From contig LODT01000037.1 of NCBI GenBank assembly GCA_001606155.1, forward strand, positions 372,001 through 436,000: a stretch of 64,000 nucleotides of DNA. The letters run 5' to 3'. Of this stretch, positions 10,190-22,300 are shown in pieces. Both the position numbers and the translations under genes were made by a program. The number at the start of each line of letters is the position of its first letter. The stretch's first letter is position 1. The stretch comes from Tieghemostelium lacteum. Taxonomy: Eukaryota > Evosea > Eumycetozoa > Dictyosteliales > Raperosteliaceae. Under the pieces are notes generated by a model that searched no databases, was not told where the DNA came from, and saw only the letters and a program-made list of their open reading frames with translations.

Positions 10190-10991
10190 GAAAATGTATA
10201 ATGGTTTTAAAAAGTCAGTAGTGCTTACACCACATAAATCAACAATAAAGTGTTTTGATTGCAATGAAATGGTTTTTGAGCTAAAAGAACATAGACTAGT
10301 TTGCTCAAATAAGAAATCAAGTCGTAAAGAGAAATATGAAAATAGTTTAGTCCCAGTTTCGGATATCCCAATTGATAAAATAAGATTTCCAAGTACTGGT
10401 ATAGATGTTACAAAAATTATAAAAAAGAGTGTGGTTACTAAAGTAACTCAGAATGTAGAATCACAAGATGTTTACTATTTGATGGATGTAAGTTCATCAA
10501 TGTGGTTAAGAAGATTGGAACAAGCAAAGTTAGCAGCTAAGGATTTAGTCTCACAAATGAATCCAAAAGATAGAATAGCAATAATTACATTTGATACAGA
10601 AGCCTACTTTAAATTGAAACCAAGACCAGTTGAAGAAGTTCAAAGAAAAGGTGAATTAAATCCTATATTGGATAGAATATTTGCAAAAGGTGAAACAGCA
10701 ATATGGGACTCCATTTGGTTATCAGTATCACAAATCAGAGATAAAAATATCAAAACCCAAATCATTGTGTTAACTGATGGTGAAGATAACTCATCAAAGC
10801 ATACACATCAACAGTGTTTAGATTTGTTGGAAAACTATCCATCAATATCATTAAATATTCTACACATTAATGGAAAATCAAATCCTCAATATCAAAACAT
10901 TTGTAACAAATTTAGAGGTGTATATAAAATAATCACAGAATTGGAAATTGTAACAGAAATTCAAATCATCTACAAACAATACCAAAGATAA
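10113..10991 (+). CDS. von Willebrand factor A domain protein
   Basis: 292 aa, one exon. After MFSSKLN comes a run of about 20 Asn coded by a pure AAT repeat. A C-x2-C...H-x4-C cluster at about residues 49-65 (CFDCNEMVFELKEHRLVC) may be a small zinc finger. Residues about 115-285 form a VWA domain: YYLMDVSSSMW carries the MIDAS DxSxS, with TFDTEAYF and the LTDGEDNSS strand supplying the later Thr/Asp positions. VWA domains with MIDAS bind metal-dependent protein ligands. The protein is short and intracellular in appearance, with no signal peptide. If the ATG at 10193 were used the Asn tract would be skipped. Partner unknown. Confidence 0.75.
10130..10188 (+). repeat. (AAT)n microsatellite
   Basis: About 20 uninterrupted AAT units within the 5' coding part of the VWA gene. 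The purity suggests recent slippage and probable length polymorphism. Confidence 0.9.
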
Positions 10992-11052
10992 ATAACAAAA
11001 CAATAATAATAATGTAAATAAATAGTAAAAAATGTAAATAATAAAATAATAA

Positions 11053-11577
11053 ATACATTTATCAATTCAAAACAGCATTCAAGAAATTATCCAACAAAAC
11101 TCAGTATTTGAAGTCAAATTTACTGAAATTAGAGAGCACCTTGACAGATACAAAAATATCTTCTCTCAACTTAGAGAGAATGTTAATGGAGTGTTTAGAA
11201 GCAATGGAGTTAGAAAAGTGCCATTGGAGCTCAGAGATGCAGTCAACCTCTATACCTCAAACATCAACTCTCTTAAATATAACTTCATGTCAAACAAAAC
11301 ACTTCATGGAGAAATTGAGCTCAACATCAAAAGAGAAGAACAAGGTAATAGAGGACAATCTGAGGAGCTTAGAAGAGAAGAAGAGGACATTATTAGAAGA
11401 AGAGAAGATATTGGAAAACGACGAGAGGATATTAGAAAACGACGAGAGGACATTAGAAAAAAAAGAGAACTTCTTGAAAGAGAAGAGGAGAACATTAGAA
11501 AACAAAGAGAGCAACTTGAGAGAGAGGAAAAACTATTTGAGAATGTGAGAAAAGAGATGATGGACCAAAATAAATAA
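11053..11577 (+). CDS. coiled-coil ORF without its own start, possible exon or gene fragment
   Basis: A frame open from 11053 to the stop at 11577 reads normal-looking protein (FEVKFTEIREHLDRYKNIF, VPLELRDAVNLYTSNINSL) followed by a strongly charged Arg/Glu coiled coil built from repeats of RREDIRK and LEREEENIRKQ. There is no ATG before the coding-like part; an acceptor CAAAACAG ends at 11075 and a GTAAAT donor lies at about 11030, so it may be a last exon. No sensible first exon is visible, and the neighbouring VWA gene ends with a clean stop, so this may be a duplicated fragment. A second frame (11108-11548) is also open through the repeat. Confidence 0.4.
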   Translation: MHLSIQNSIQEIIQQNSVFEVKFTEIREHLDRYKNIFSQLRENVNGVFRSNGVRKVPLELRDAVNLYTSNINSLKYNFMSNKTLHGEIELNIKREEQGNRGQSEELRREEEDIIRRREDIGKRREDIRKRREDIRKKRELLEREEENIRKQREQLEREEKLFENVRKEMMDQNK

Positions 11578-11693
11578 AGAAATTAAAATGAAAATATAAG
11601 ATTGGAAAATTTGTTTCGCATTTATTGTTATAGATTTTTTTTGAGAACAAATAATGGTCAAACAAACTTAAAAAAAATAAATGTTTGATAGGT

Positions 11694-13359
11694 TTAATGA
11701 GCCCAGTTATGGAAAAGATCATTAAGTAGAACAGTTTTGGTATTAAGAGCTATGATAATGTTCTTTGTAAACTCTTCAGCAGCCTCTTCATCTTTGAGAT
11801 CAGGTGCAAGTGCTTTTCGCAGATAATCAATATCTTCAGCACATTGCAGTTCAGGTATACCAGTACTGAGCATCAATTGGAATAAATTAATAAATAAATC
11901 GGTATTCTTTCTGAGGATATTATAGGCCTTGCAACAGGTATCTACAAATGTTTTGAAATTTTGACTGTCTTTACCACCAACAATAGCCATGTATTGGGGT
12001 GTGAATATAAATGGTGCTCTTTCTCTCTTGAAACCATACTTTTTCTTGTAGTTTCCTAGGAAATGACCAAAATCAATGTGGAATAGGTGACCATATTTGG
12101 TGATCATAATGTTATCAGAATGACGATCACCAATACCCATTACATAGGTAGCTACAACATAACCAGCACAAGATAGGATAAAGTTCTCAACAGCCTTATT
12201 AAACTCTTGTTCAGTTTTGTTGTATTCTTTTAGCCAATTGACTAGGGTTTTGTCTTCTAATAGTGCACCAGTACCACCGGCATCTTTGTTAATGTTTCCT
12301 ATGGTATTGGCGTTCAGTACCACTTCAATCATACCTATACCATCACCAGTTGCAATACATTTATAGGGTTGTAGACGCAAGTCCATTCCGTGATTCTTCC
12401 AGAATTTATCCATAATTCTGAGAACTTGCAGAGTAAGGATATCCTGACGAAGATCATCACCGGCTTTAAAGATAACAGTCAGAGGGTTGGCATTCATTTC
12501 AGCATTTTCAAAGACCAACCACAGTGGAAGTTTTTTAGAATCCATATATTTACATTTTTCCAAAATCAGACCTTTGGCCTCCCAACGTGGGTCGAGAGGT
12601 AGCTGAAAAGTCTCAGGGAACTTGATCTTTGACAGGCCATCCAATAAGACTTTCTTTCTCTCACTGGCAGAGCCTTTTTCCTTGACAGCCATTGCAACTT
12701 GATAGAGTGACTTTATGACTTGATTCTGTTTCAGTAAGTCATTTCTATGAGATCCACATGATCGCAGGTATCCTTCCAATAGTAAACCATAACGTTCCTC
12801 AATCTCTGGTGTGTGCATTTCAGATTTCAAAAACCAGAAAAAGAAGTGTCCAATTCTGGAGGTATTCGAAAGAGCTCTCTGAATGAGGATTTTGGTTAAT
12901 CTATTGTTATGGTATGGCTCATATTTGAGTACCTGTGTAAGTTGTAAAAGGAAATCTGAAAACTCGCTATCTGTAAAACTGTCAATGGTGTTAATAGCAA
13001 ATGTACGAATGAACTCGTCTGGGAATTTGGCGTCTAGTAATTCTAGTGCCTGTACAGGTTTCAGTGGTGACCATTCAGTGATCTGCTTGTAGGCTTCATT
13101 CATTTGTTCAGTTTCAACCCAGTTTACAGACATGAGGAATTTTGCTAAACTCTTGGGTTTCATCTTATAAATGTGTCTGTAGTTGTATATTAATTTCTTA
13201 TCCTCAGGGGTTAGTTTCACTAATGGATCAGATTGCATCAGACTATGAAGTCTCTTAGCATCATTAGGTTCCAATAATTTTGTTGATTTTATCGATGGTG
13301 ATTCTGCTTCATTTTGTTCTTGAGTGTTGTTTTGTGGGGATGATGGTGATGATGGTGAT

Positions 13360-13400
<41 letters not shown>

Positions 13401-16208
13401 GAATACAATTGGTTTGATAAAAGATTCAAACTCAATGAGTAATATAAAAGGTGTTTTAGCAGCAAGATTATCTACACAAGTACCAATAGGATTTGCTCTA
13501 GATCCATCTTGCCAAAGTTTAAAAGCAACAGGACCAGTTCTTAAATGACCTCTATGATCAATTAATTGACAATTTGACCAACCAACTGGTATTGAGTACT
13601 TTTGAATATACTCTTCCATCTCATCATTGGGAGGTGGTTCAGATGGATTAATAGTGGAAAGGAAGACTGTGAAACATGCTCTAGCAGCACGAGGTAGATT
13701 TCTAATAGAGATATTAAAAGGAGTCCAAACATCTTTCTCCCAATCTGGAAAATCAACATTATCCAATGTCATAGTAGTCTGTGCATTTATCGGAATGATT
13801 GGAGAGTATTCAGGATTGGCAATCAATTCACCACCATAATAGATCTCAATCATTATAAACAAACTAGCTTGCTGCTTATTGTTATCCAGTAGTTTTCTAA
13901 CCTCTTCACTAGACTGTAAATTCAAATTTCTCAAACCCACTACTTTTACTCTAAATAGTCTATTTACCTTATTAATAGGTAGATATTTACTAGATGCCAA
14001 ATGTTGACTGTTGGCACTTGCTTGCGGAATTCCATTGGGATTGGTATTGTTACTAGTCAAAAATACAGACATGCTACTTGGGACCATACTATTGTCCTGA
14101 GATAAGGAAGAATTGGAAGTGGATCTAGAGAGAGGAGGTGAATTATTTTCATAAATAAAACTATTTTTTCTATTTCCACTAGTTAGCTGACTACTGGCAT
14201 CAGCAGCAAGGTTACCACTACTATCATTATCATCTTGATTAAATATATTATCATAATCAGTAGACTCCAAGATCTTATCGATAAACGATATTTTCTTTTC
14301 TTCGATATTTTGTTTTAAAATGGAATTGTCAGTAAAGGATAAAGTTATTTGCTGTTGTTTACCAATACACAAACGAATGTGGTCATAGTCAATAAGAGCA
14401 AAATCACCATTGGCAGCAGTGGCATTGAATTTTTGTTTGGTCTCGGCATTGATTTCACCGAGATCTTGCATTGATAGTATATATTCACGAAGTCCAGTAA
14501 CCTTGAGAAGAAAGTCATCTGCAGTCTTGTCTCTGGTATGGATTCTATCGATCATTGTGAATTTTTTAAATATTTGTTGTTTAACCTCTCGAACGGATTG
14601 ATTTGGAGCTGCATCAATCTTCTTTGTAATCTTTTGGCCATCACTTGCACCTGGCAGTATAACAACCAAAACAATCTTTACAGGGATGACAGGAGGCAAT
14701 GGTTCAGAGCACACATATATCAATTGAGGTATATTGTTCTTGGTGTTGGATGGTGACTGATTATGTGACTCTAATCTAAATCTTGCAAAATCTCTTCGAA
14801 AACTTGTAGCCTCATCTTGAGCACTCTCCAAAGTTCTCTGAAATGATGATCCAATCAATTCAAAGATCTCTAATTCAGCCTGAATGTGGCCTTTCAAATC
14901 CAAACTATCAGCAGTCTCTGGTGGTGGCAATTGTGCATCTGGACCATTCATTTTAGGTACCAATTGAAATTTTGGGAAAATTCTACTGATATTACAAGCT
15001 TGCATTAGTAACTGTCTTCTGAGTGGTAGTGTTTCGTTATTGATACAAATATTCAATGAGACTGCTCTCAATTCGTAAGAGTCCATCAAAGAGATAAATT
15101 CCTGCCCCAATTCCTCAAATATTTTTGTTTTGATTTCTAGAGGGGTTAGATCTATAGAGAACTTTTGAATAATTTTTTTACCTGGTATCGAGTCGAAATA
15201 TACCTTGATATTATCTTCTTTTCCTTGAATAATAGTGGATTTCCAATTGGATCTATCGGTAGAGGTTTTCTTTACCACCAGTGGAATGTTATTAGGTGTT
15301 ATAAAACTTGATAGATTTGGACTATTTGGTGTTCTAATGACTCTAGGTGATGACAGATCGCCTGCCTGTGACGATGGCATCATTAATCCACCATCAACTT
15401 TCTTTATATAACTGACATTTAACATTGACTGTTGTTTCTTTACTGGATTGGATTTGTCAGGTGTCAATTGTTGTTGATCAGTTGAGGTATTTAATGACAC
15501 ACTTTTCTTTATACTATTAACAGCTGTACTATTTGAAGGTGTTGAAGGTGTTGAAGGTGTATTTGTAGTTGCTGTAGTAGTAGCTATAGTTGGATTAGAT
15601 TTTGATAATGATATATTATTACTGGGAGACTGTGAAGTTGGTGATTGTTTATTTGGAGTGGAATTTGAAGAAGAAGGTGCTGACAAACCAGGTGTAGGTA
15701 AATTGCATATTAAATCCAATAACTCCATTGTATTCTTATCACTATTACCACTATTACTGTTATTACTGCTTTGAGTTGATTGTATATTTGGAGAGCTGTT
15801 TGTATCAGTTAATGGCGGACTAGAAGATGCTGACATTGAGACTGTAGTTGTCATTTTCTTTGTTGTGCTATTACTACTGCTGCTATCGACTTCAAAGGTA
15901 GTTGTGAGGTATTTAGTTGATCCTGAAGGCAGAGAGCTTTTCTCTTTCTCTATTGTTGATCTTAGATCTGAAGGACTGTATTGTTGATGTATTGATGACA
16001 TTGGTTTATGACTAAATGTCGATATTAAATCTGATACCTTTTTTAAGTTTCCTACTGAACTTGCAGTTCCACTATTACTACTATTAGTTGCTGCTGTTGC
16101 CAATCCATTTATAGGAGTAGCTTGTTGTTGTTGTGTACTGTTACTTGATGTTTTTATATTCTCATTGGATAATGATAGAGGTGAAATTATAGGTTGGTTT
16201 ACTGACAT
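11694..16208 (-). CDS. phosphatidylinositol 3-kinase, class I type
   Basis: Intronless, 1504 aa. Residues 1-320 are Ser/Thr/Asn/Gln rich and unstructured. Then come an adaptor-binding-like segment and a Ras-binding region (about 335-640), a C2 domain (about 790-960, RLFRVKVVGLRNL), a poly-Gln insert near 980, the helical PIK domain (about 1040-1210) and the kinase domain. Kinase motifs: FKAGDDLRQD at about 1250, catalytic GDRHSDNIM at about 1360, and activation segment HIDFGHFLGN at about 1375. Dictyostelid class I PI3Ks (pikA/B/C and others) make PIP3 at the plasma membrane downstream of Ras in chemotaxis and macropinocytosis and have the same low-complexity N-terminus and 1500-1850 aa length. 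I cannot tell which paralogue this is. The C-terminus FHNWAH is complete. Confidence 0.92.
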
Positions 16209-17344
16209 CTTTATCTAGATAGGATATTTTTCCTAATTAGTAACTAAATTGACTTGTAAGTAATTATAATAATTTATTTTTTTTGAATAAGTGATTATTA
16301 TAATAATGGGTACCTAAACAAAACATAATATATTTAGAGGGAAAGAAGTGTGTATTGTTTGTTGTTATGTCTAGAGAATCATTTAAATAGGATGAATAGT
16401 GAACTTGATAAAAACAAAATAAATAAATAGATTGGTAGAGAGATAGTAAGAAAATTTTTAAAAACTTTGGTTGTTATTGTTGTTGTTGTTTTGACTATAT
16501 TACTAATTTTAATAATTGGATAGTTTTAAAAATTATATGGTAAATTTAATATAGTTGTTATGCACTCTTCTCCTCTTTTCCTTATAAATAATATTCAATT
16601 ATTATTTGTATATGGTGTATGGTGTTTTCTTTAGTATATCACAGTGAGATATATATATAAATAATGTGTTTTTGATTTGATTACAAAAACCCAAAAAACT
16701 GTGTTGTGTGTGCTATATGTGTGTTTATGCAAAAAAGAGTGGGAATGGTGTGTTGATAAAAATATCAAAAAAATCAAACAACCCACATAAACTAACTAAA
16801 CTGAGATATGAATCAACATCCTTCTTCTTAAGAACTGTGTGCAAACAAATCTAATTTTTTTTTTCTTTTAAATTCAGTGATTATTGTATTTCTCTTAATA
16901 TTTTTCTTTTAATTGTCTAACTATACGATAACTATTCAAATCTCTCTCCCTCTTTCCATTACACACTATTCACCATTGTTTTACATTGTCTCTAAACTAG
17001 TGTATTTCTAAATAATGTTTAATCACCTATTGTTTAAATTTCTTACCTTCTTGAATGTCAACGTTGAATAATTTCAAATCAAGAGTTAAGATATCAACAA
17101 ATATTTTAACTTTTAAATGTACAAATTGAGCCTGGCTCTCAATCTAAAGGGATACAGTTGATAAAACAAAAAAAAAATAAAAATCTTTTTATTTAAAAAA
17201 ACAATATCGACCCCAAAAAACTATTTCGATCAAAACAATTCAAAAAAAAAAAATCCATAACTCTGGATTTAGTAACTTCAAACCTATTTAGGATAATAAT
17301 TGAGTTATTTGAATTTAAATTGAATATCGATGATAATTGATAAT
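16209..17344. other. 1.1 kb spacer
   Basis: Promoter of the PI3-kinase gene and 3' end of the MIT gene. It contains CAA/TTG-type short repeats at about 16470-16495, an imperfect hairpin ATTGAGCC/GGCTCTCAAT at about 17124-17142 near the MIT gene's 3' end, and at 16806-16825 a minus-strand copy of the AAGGATGTTGAT motif also found twice near 51.5 kb. No coding frame of note. Confidence 0.4.
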
Positions 17345-18531
17345 TTAAACTTTTATTTTTAAGAAACTTTGAAGAGATTTTCTCATAAATCTCTCCAAGA
17401 GGATAGTGAAATCTTTCATTACAAAAGAACATATAACAACAGAGAAGAATTCACCGACTCTATTTAATCTCTTGCTTAAATTACTATGACCTAAACTCTC
17501 GCAACAGTTCATCCAAGATTCTAAAAATTGAGATTCCTCAAAGACGGAATTGAGTAGACCTATATAGTCTGCACCTTCCAATTTCGAAGAGGGAGCCAAA
17601 CGAACAGCGCCTTTTGCTAGAGAATTTCCAAATTTCTTCATTTTCTTTGCCCAACCTTTAGATTCATTAACCTTTTCAATTTTGATCTCTGGGATAAAGG
17701 AGAGATGGAAATGGAGTCCATTTTGAATGACATCCAATTGCGAGCAGAAAGAGTCCATCTCTTTAGAGACAGTTTCCATATTCTTCTTGTCAAATGGTAT
17801 GCCAGAGGGAGAAGAAGAGCTGTCGACACTGTATTTCTTTAGACTCTGTAGACATTCCAACAGAACCTCTAATGAATTGATTTTTGTCTGAATTGCCAGG
17901 AATTTGCAACCAGTCTGTTGCCATACTGTTTTGGGTATATACAATCTATTGGTAAGGTATGCTCCAGATTTTATAGTTTTACTAAGAACTCTCATCAACC
18001 AGAATGGTTTATAGGTGGGGAATGCTGGTATTGGATCCAATGTTTGCATTGCACCTCCACCACCTTGAGTTCCCATTGGTGTCTCTTCTATAAATACAAT
18101 ATTTTCTTTACTGCTCTTTTCCTCTTTTTGTCCGTTTTGACCTGCCAACAATTGTTCTAGCATATCTGCTCTAGCTAGATATTGTTTTGACTAAATTACA
18201 TAAATTGGTTAGTTATCCTTCATTGCACTATATAAATATATATTCTTACTCAATACCATACCTTTTCTAACATTGCTGAATAATGCTCATTATTCAGTGC
18301 AGTTGCATCTTCGGATGAATTTAAAAGATTAGATGCCTCACGATAGTTATGTATAGCAACTGAATAGTCACCTCTGTTATCAGCATTTACACCTATTCTT
18401 GCTAGTGCCAATGCTTGTCTTACTGAGTTTAATATATTCTGATTATTCACACCTCCTCCGCCAAGACCACCACTATTACTATTACTGGTACTGTTGTTAT
18501 TGGTTGAAATTACATTACTAATATCTGTCAT
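17345..18531 (-). CDS. MIT-domain protein
   Basis: Two exons, 18262-18531 and 17345-18190, join in phase 0 across a 71 bp intron (GTATGG...ATTTAG), giving 371 aa. After an Asn/Ser/Gly-rich leader, residues about 30-105 form a three-helix MIT domain (SVRQALALARIGVNADNRGD, SVAIHNYREASNLL, then ARADMLEQLLAG across the junction). MIT domains dock on ESCRT-III tails, so a role in endosomal sorting or membrane scission is likely. The C-terminal 240 residues start with FPTYKPFWLMRVLSKTI and contain helical segments and a basic stretch (KGWAKKMKKFGNSLAKGAVR); I recognise no named domain there. Not Vps4: there is no AAA module. Confidence 0.75.
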
Positions 18532-19354
18532 ATTTACTACACTCTTTATACAAGTATTCTATAATGATATATAATATATAAATAAATAAATTGGTTTGTT
18601 GTTGGGGGTGAGTGATTTAGTGTGTGTGTTGGGGCTTATTTGGTTTTGTGGATCTATTATTATGAATATAAATGTTCCTCTATTTGTACTACTACTACTA
18701 CTATTATTATTATTAATATCCTCTGTCTATTCTGTCTCTTGGTAAAAAATAAATCTAATATAATTTTCAAAATATATTAAATGTGATGTTGGTTTAAAAA
18801 TACAAATAATAATATTGTGATATTATTGAACTGTAAGTTGTTATTGTTTACTAATACAAATTTAAATAATAAAAAAAAAAATAGATTAAATTTAAAATGT
18901 TTTTTGTATTTTAAAAATTTTCAGATAGAGATACATATACATCAAAAAATATAAATAAACACCTCAAAAAAAAAAAAAAAAAATCAAAAAAAAATCAAAA
19001 AATAAATTTCTTATCAATTCTATCACTGGAATTCCAATGAGTTGGATTTTGGAAAATTAATTTTTTAATCTGTAGATTCATTGTATAATTAGATTTTAAG
19101 TAGATAATATAAAATTTAGTGGCTCAATCACTAGGTTTATTAAGTAAGTTTGATGATTTTGTCAACTTTTCTAAAGACTTATTATTTTGAATTCCCAGTT
19201 GGTTAGGATATTGCAGATGAGAATACCAATGGAAACACAAATAACAAAGAATACGGAGCTACAATGATCCCTTAATTACGCATTTGATGAACTTTAATAG
19301 TACCTTCTCTGAACCATTCAAGAGATTTCTGTGGATTTAAATAAGTTTGAAGTA
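18532..19354. other. spacer holding relic sequence
   Basis: Promoter of the MIT gene (18532 to about 18900), A-runs, and from about 19130 the degenerate ComC-like tail listed separately. At about 19263-19325 the minus strand also reads a short coding-like piece (KSLEWFREGTIKVHQMRN then stop) directly after an acceptor-like TCCACAG; its source is unknown. Confidence 0.4.
19135..19260 (-). pseudogene. relic C-terminal tail of a ComC-like gene
   Basis: The minus strand reads FVICVSIGILICNILTNWEF followed, with a frame change, by RKVDKIIKL. This aligns with the transmembrane and juxtamembrane ends of the three intact neighbours (GILLYKLIVNWDFKVKFWRK and RKVDKFIKMKKL in the copy at 19355; IGIFVYKILTDWEFKIK in the copy at 29058). 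Only the last 40 or so codons survive. It sits immediately 3' of the first intact copy, so the array once had at least one more member or received a partial copy. Confidence 0.75.
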
Positions 19355-22300
19355 TTACAGTTTATTTAGTTTTTTCATTTTAATGAATTTGTCAACTTTT
19401 CTCCAGAATTTAACTTTAAAATCCCAGTTTACTATTAGTTTATATAGTAATATACCAAGTGCACCACATACAATAAAACCAACACAACCAACGATAATAC
19501 CAATAATTTGTAATTGAGTGAGACCACTACTATCATCAGTACCATATAATAAAGGAACACAAACTGAACCTGGCCTTTCAGATGCTGGTAAAATGTCAGC
19601 TAGAATTGAGAAATCAGGGTCGATTAGCATGTTGTATTTATAGTATGGAATATTGATTCCAATTTCTCTGTTGAGATAGACTGTGGATTGATTTCCTTCT
19701 GGTTCATAGAATGTGTTACTGATATCTTGAATACGGTTATCTATTACTCCTTTTTTAATGTATCTACAATAGAGTGAATTGTCATTGATTTGGAGTCTTA
19801 CATAGTCCATGTTACTGTTGACTATTGAGCCTTGGTCTTGGAAAGAACATGAGTCATTTCCATAGGATGTAAGTGATGTTGACATTAAGAGTTGAATATA
19901 ATTCAATTCAGATGTGAATCCAAAAGGTGTCATTTCAACTCTATATTTTATAGTCGAAGGAAGCATTTGTATTCTTTGATTGGCAAAATATACAATGGAG
20001 AGTGTGCTAAAGTATTGAATGGTGACTTTGATATTACTAGTCTTATTGTTACTAGTCAGGGAAGTTCTGTATTGGTATTCTTGGTAGTTACTTCGTGATG
20101 GAGTGGTATTTGTGAATATCCATGAAGTGAATTGAAATGTTGATACTGCTTTGTTGTCTGGTGACATTTCTCTAAGTGCGACAATTTTAATGAGACTTGA
20201 TAATGTAACATCTCCTCCACCAGGAAGAGTTGTGGTGTAGTTATTCGATATATCAGGATTGGAGGAATTGATGGTTGGTGGTGGGATAATGACAATTTGA
20301 GACATACAGTCATTACTAGTCCATGGATATTTACAAACACAACCATATAATGTGCATATACCGTTGGAAGGACCTCCACAAACTGGGTTTCCTAAACATG
20401 GGATACGTGGTTTAAAAGGTACTAAATAAGGTTCAACTGACAAGGAATTGGATTCGTAGTAGGAATTTACAGCTTTTATACTAAATGAAGATTGGTTCAA
20501 TTTGATACCATCTGCAATTAGAAATGTGTCACTTTGGAATACAGATTGAAGATCTTCTGATGTTGAATCTTCATAGTATACTTTAAGTACCATTTCAGAC
20601 ACATCAACTCCAAATCCATATCCAAATATGGATATACTAGATTGATCACTTGGTACTGGATTGATAGATTCTATAATTGGTTGTTTAATGAAAGTTACTG
20701 GTATTGTAGATGAGAAATCATACATTACTAAATCATTTGGTGACAATCCACCAAAGTTCAATCGAACATCAGCAAACCCATTAATAGATAGTAACAAATG
20801 GTCATTTGGGTATCCAAGACCGTATGGAAGGTCAATTTGACAATGATAACTTGCAGTAAAGGTACTATTATCCGTTGAAACAACTTCAGATTTAGTTGAC
20901 TCTATAACATCAAATAACAGTGCATGTATATAGCATTTTGGAATGTGTCTTGGTGATATTATAGATGAACCATCTTGTATAGTGAAATTTACATAGATGG
21001 ATCTGTAGGTTGAGAATAAGTTGACTGATGAATTGTCATTTGGATTGTTTGTGTAGATTTGACAATCAACAATTTCAGGTGGAGACAAATCAGTTTCAGT
21101 AACTTGACAATCAGCTGCTACTGCAAGCTGACTCATTTGGTATGTAAATTTTAATAAACGCATCATTGGTGATATATCAGTAACTAGTTTTGGTTTTTTA
21201 TTACCACTAGTATAAGTTCCTACATTTCCTACCAAGTCTACTAACACTATGGTTTCAATGTAAAATGTCTGAGTTACACAATTTGGAGGTACATCCAGCA
21301 TTGGTACTATATAGCCAGAGTAGATATCAGATGGTGCAGGTAGTGATATATTGAATGGAACATATGGATCAACATCAGAATACACTAATAGATACCCTTC
21401 TTTAAAACCACTATCAAATTCAGATAGAGGGAACATCCATTGAATTTGACCACCTGCTGATGTGGTAGGTCCACCTAAATTCAATGAATCTGTAAATACA
21501 GGTGGCATTATATCAGCTAGATCAGATGTTACTTGCAATTGCCAAGATTCATCTAAAAAGAATCTACTTTCATAAAGCATTTGTCTGTAGGTTATTGAAT
21601 ATTCAATTACTCCTGAAAATAGTTTAGGATTTAGGTGAAAGTCCACACTGAACATATCCTGATCATAGTTCCATTGACCATAATAAACTCTATGATAAGT
21701 ACCAAAAGAAAATTTAACCATTAATATTTCATCAATTATTGAATTACTGAAATTCACAAATAATGTATTGTCACATCCAATAATGGAAAGATCAATATCA
21801 TTCATTGAATATCTAAGAAATATAATTTCACTTGATGCTTGTGTATCTGATATTATATGAGTGTTAGAATATGAATTTAAATTAGAAATTAGAAGTACTT
21901 ACATGTTGGATCAACCCATGGTAATAGTGGTGGAATTGGAATTGAATTTCCATAAAAATCATTATAGGTTTGTTTGTTTCCTGCCATATCATAAATATTG
22001 ATGTACACAGAAGAAGGGTCATAACTATCACTGAGGTAAGATACATTTAGGAATTTTGTAAATGTACCATTTTGAAGTGTACCTTCAACCAAAGTCCATG
22101 CATTAAATGATATATAAGTACCACTATTAATTTCAATAAAATATATAGCATTGTCATCTGATGCTCTAACTTTAATAAGAAATGAGGTACTATCAATTTG
22201 AATAATTTCCAATGATTCTAAAACTGGTAATACATTATCTAATTTAATTTAAAAAATATGTAAGTAAATTTGAAATTGTAATTTGGGTGTGTATTAGAGA

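Noticed and set aside
10028-10264. Minus-strand poly-Leu ORF
   Set aside because: Antisense reading of the AAT microsatellite in the VWA gene.
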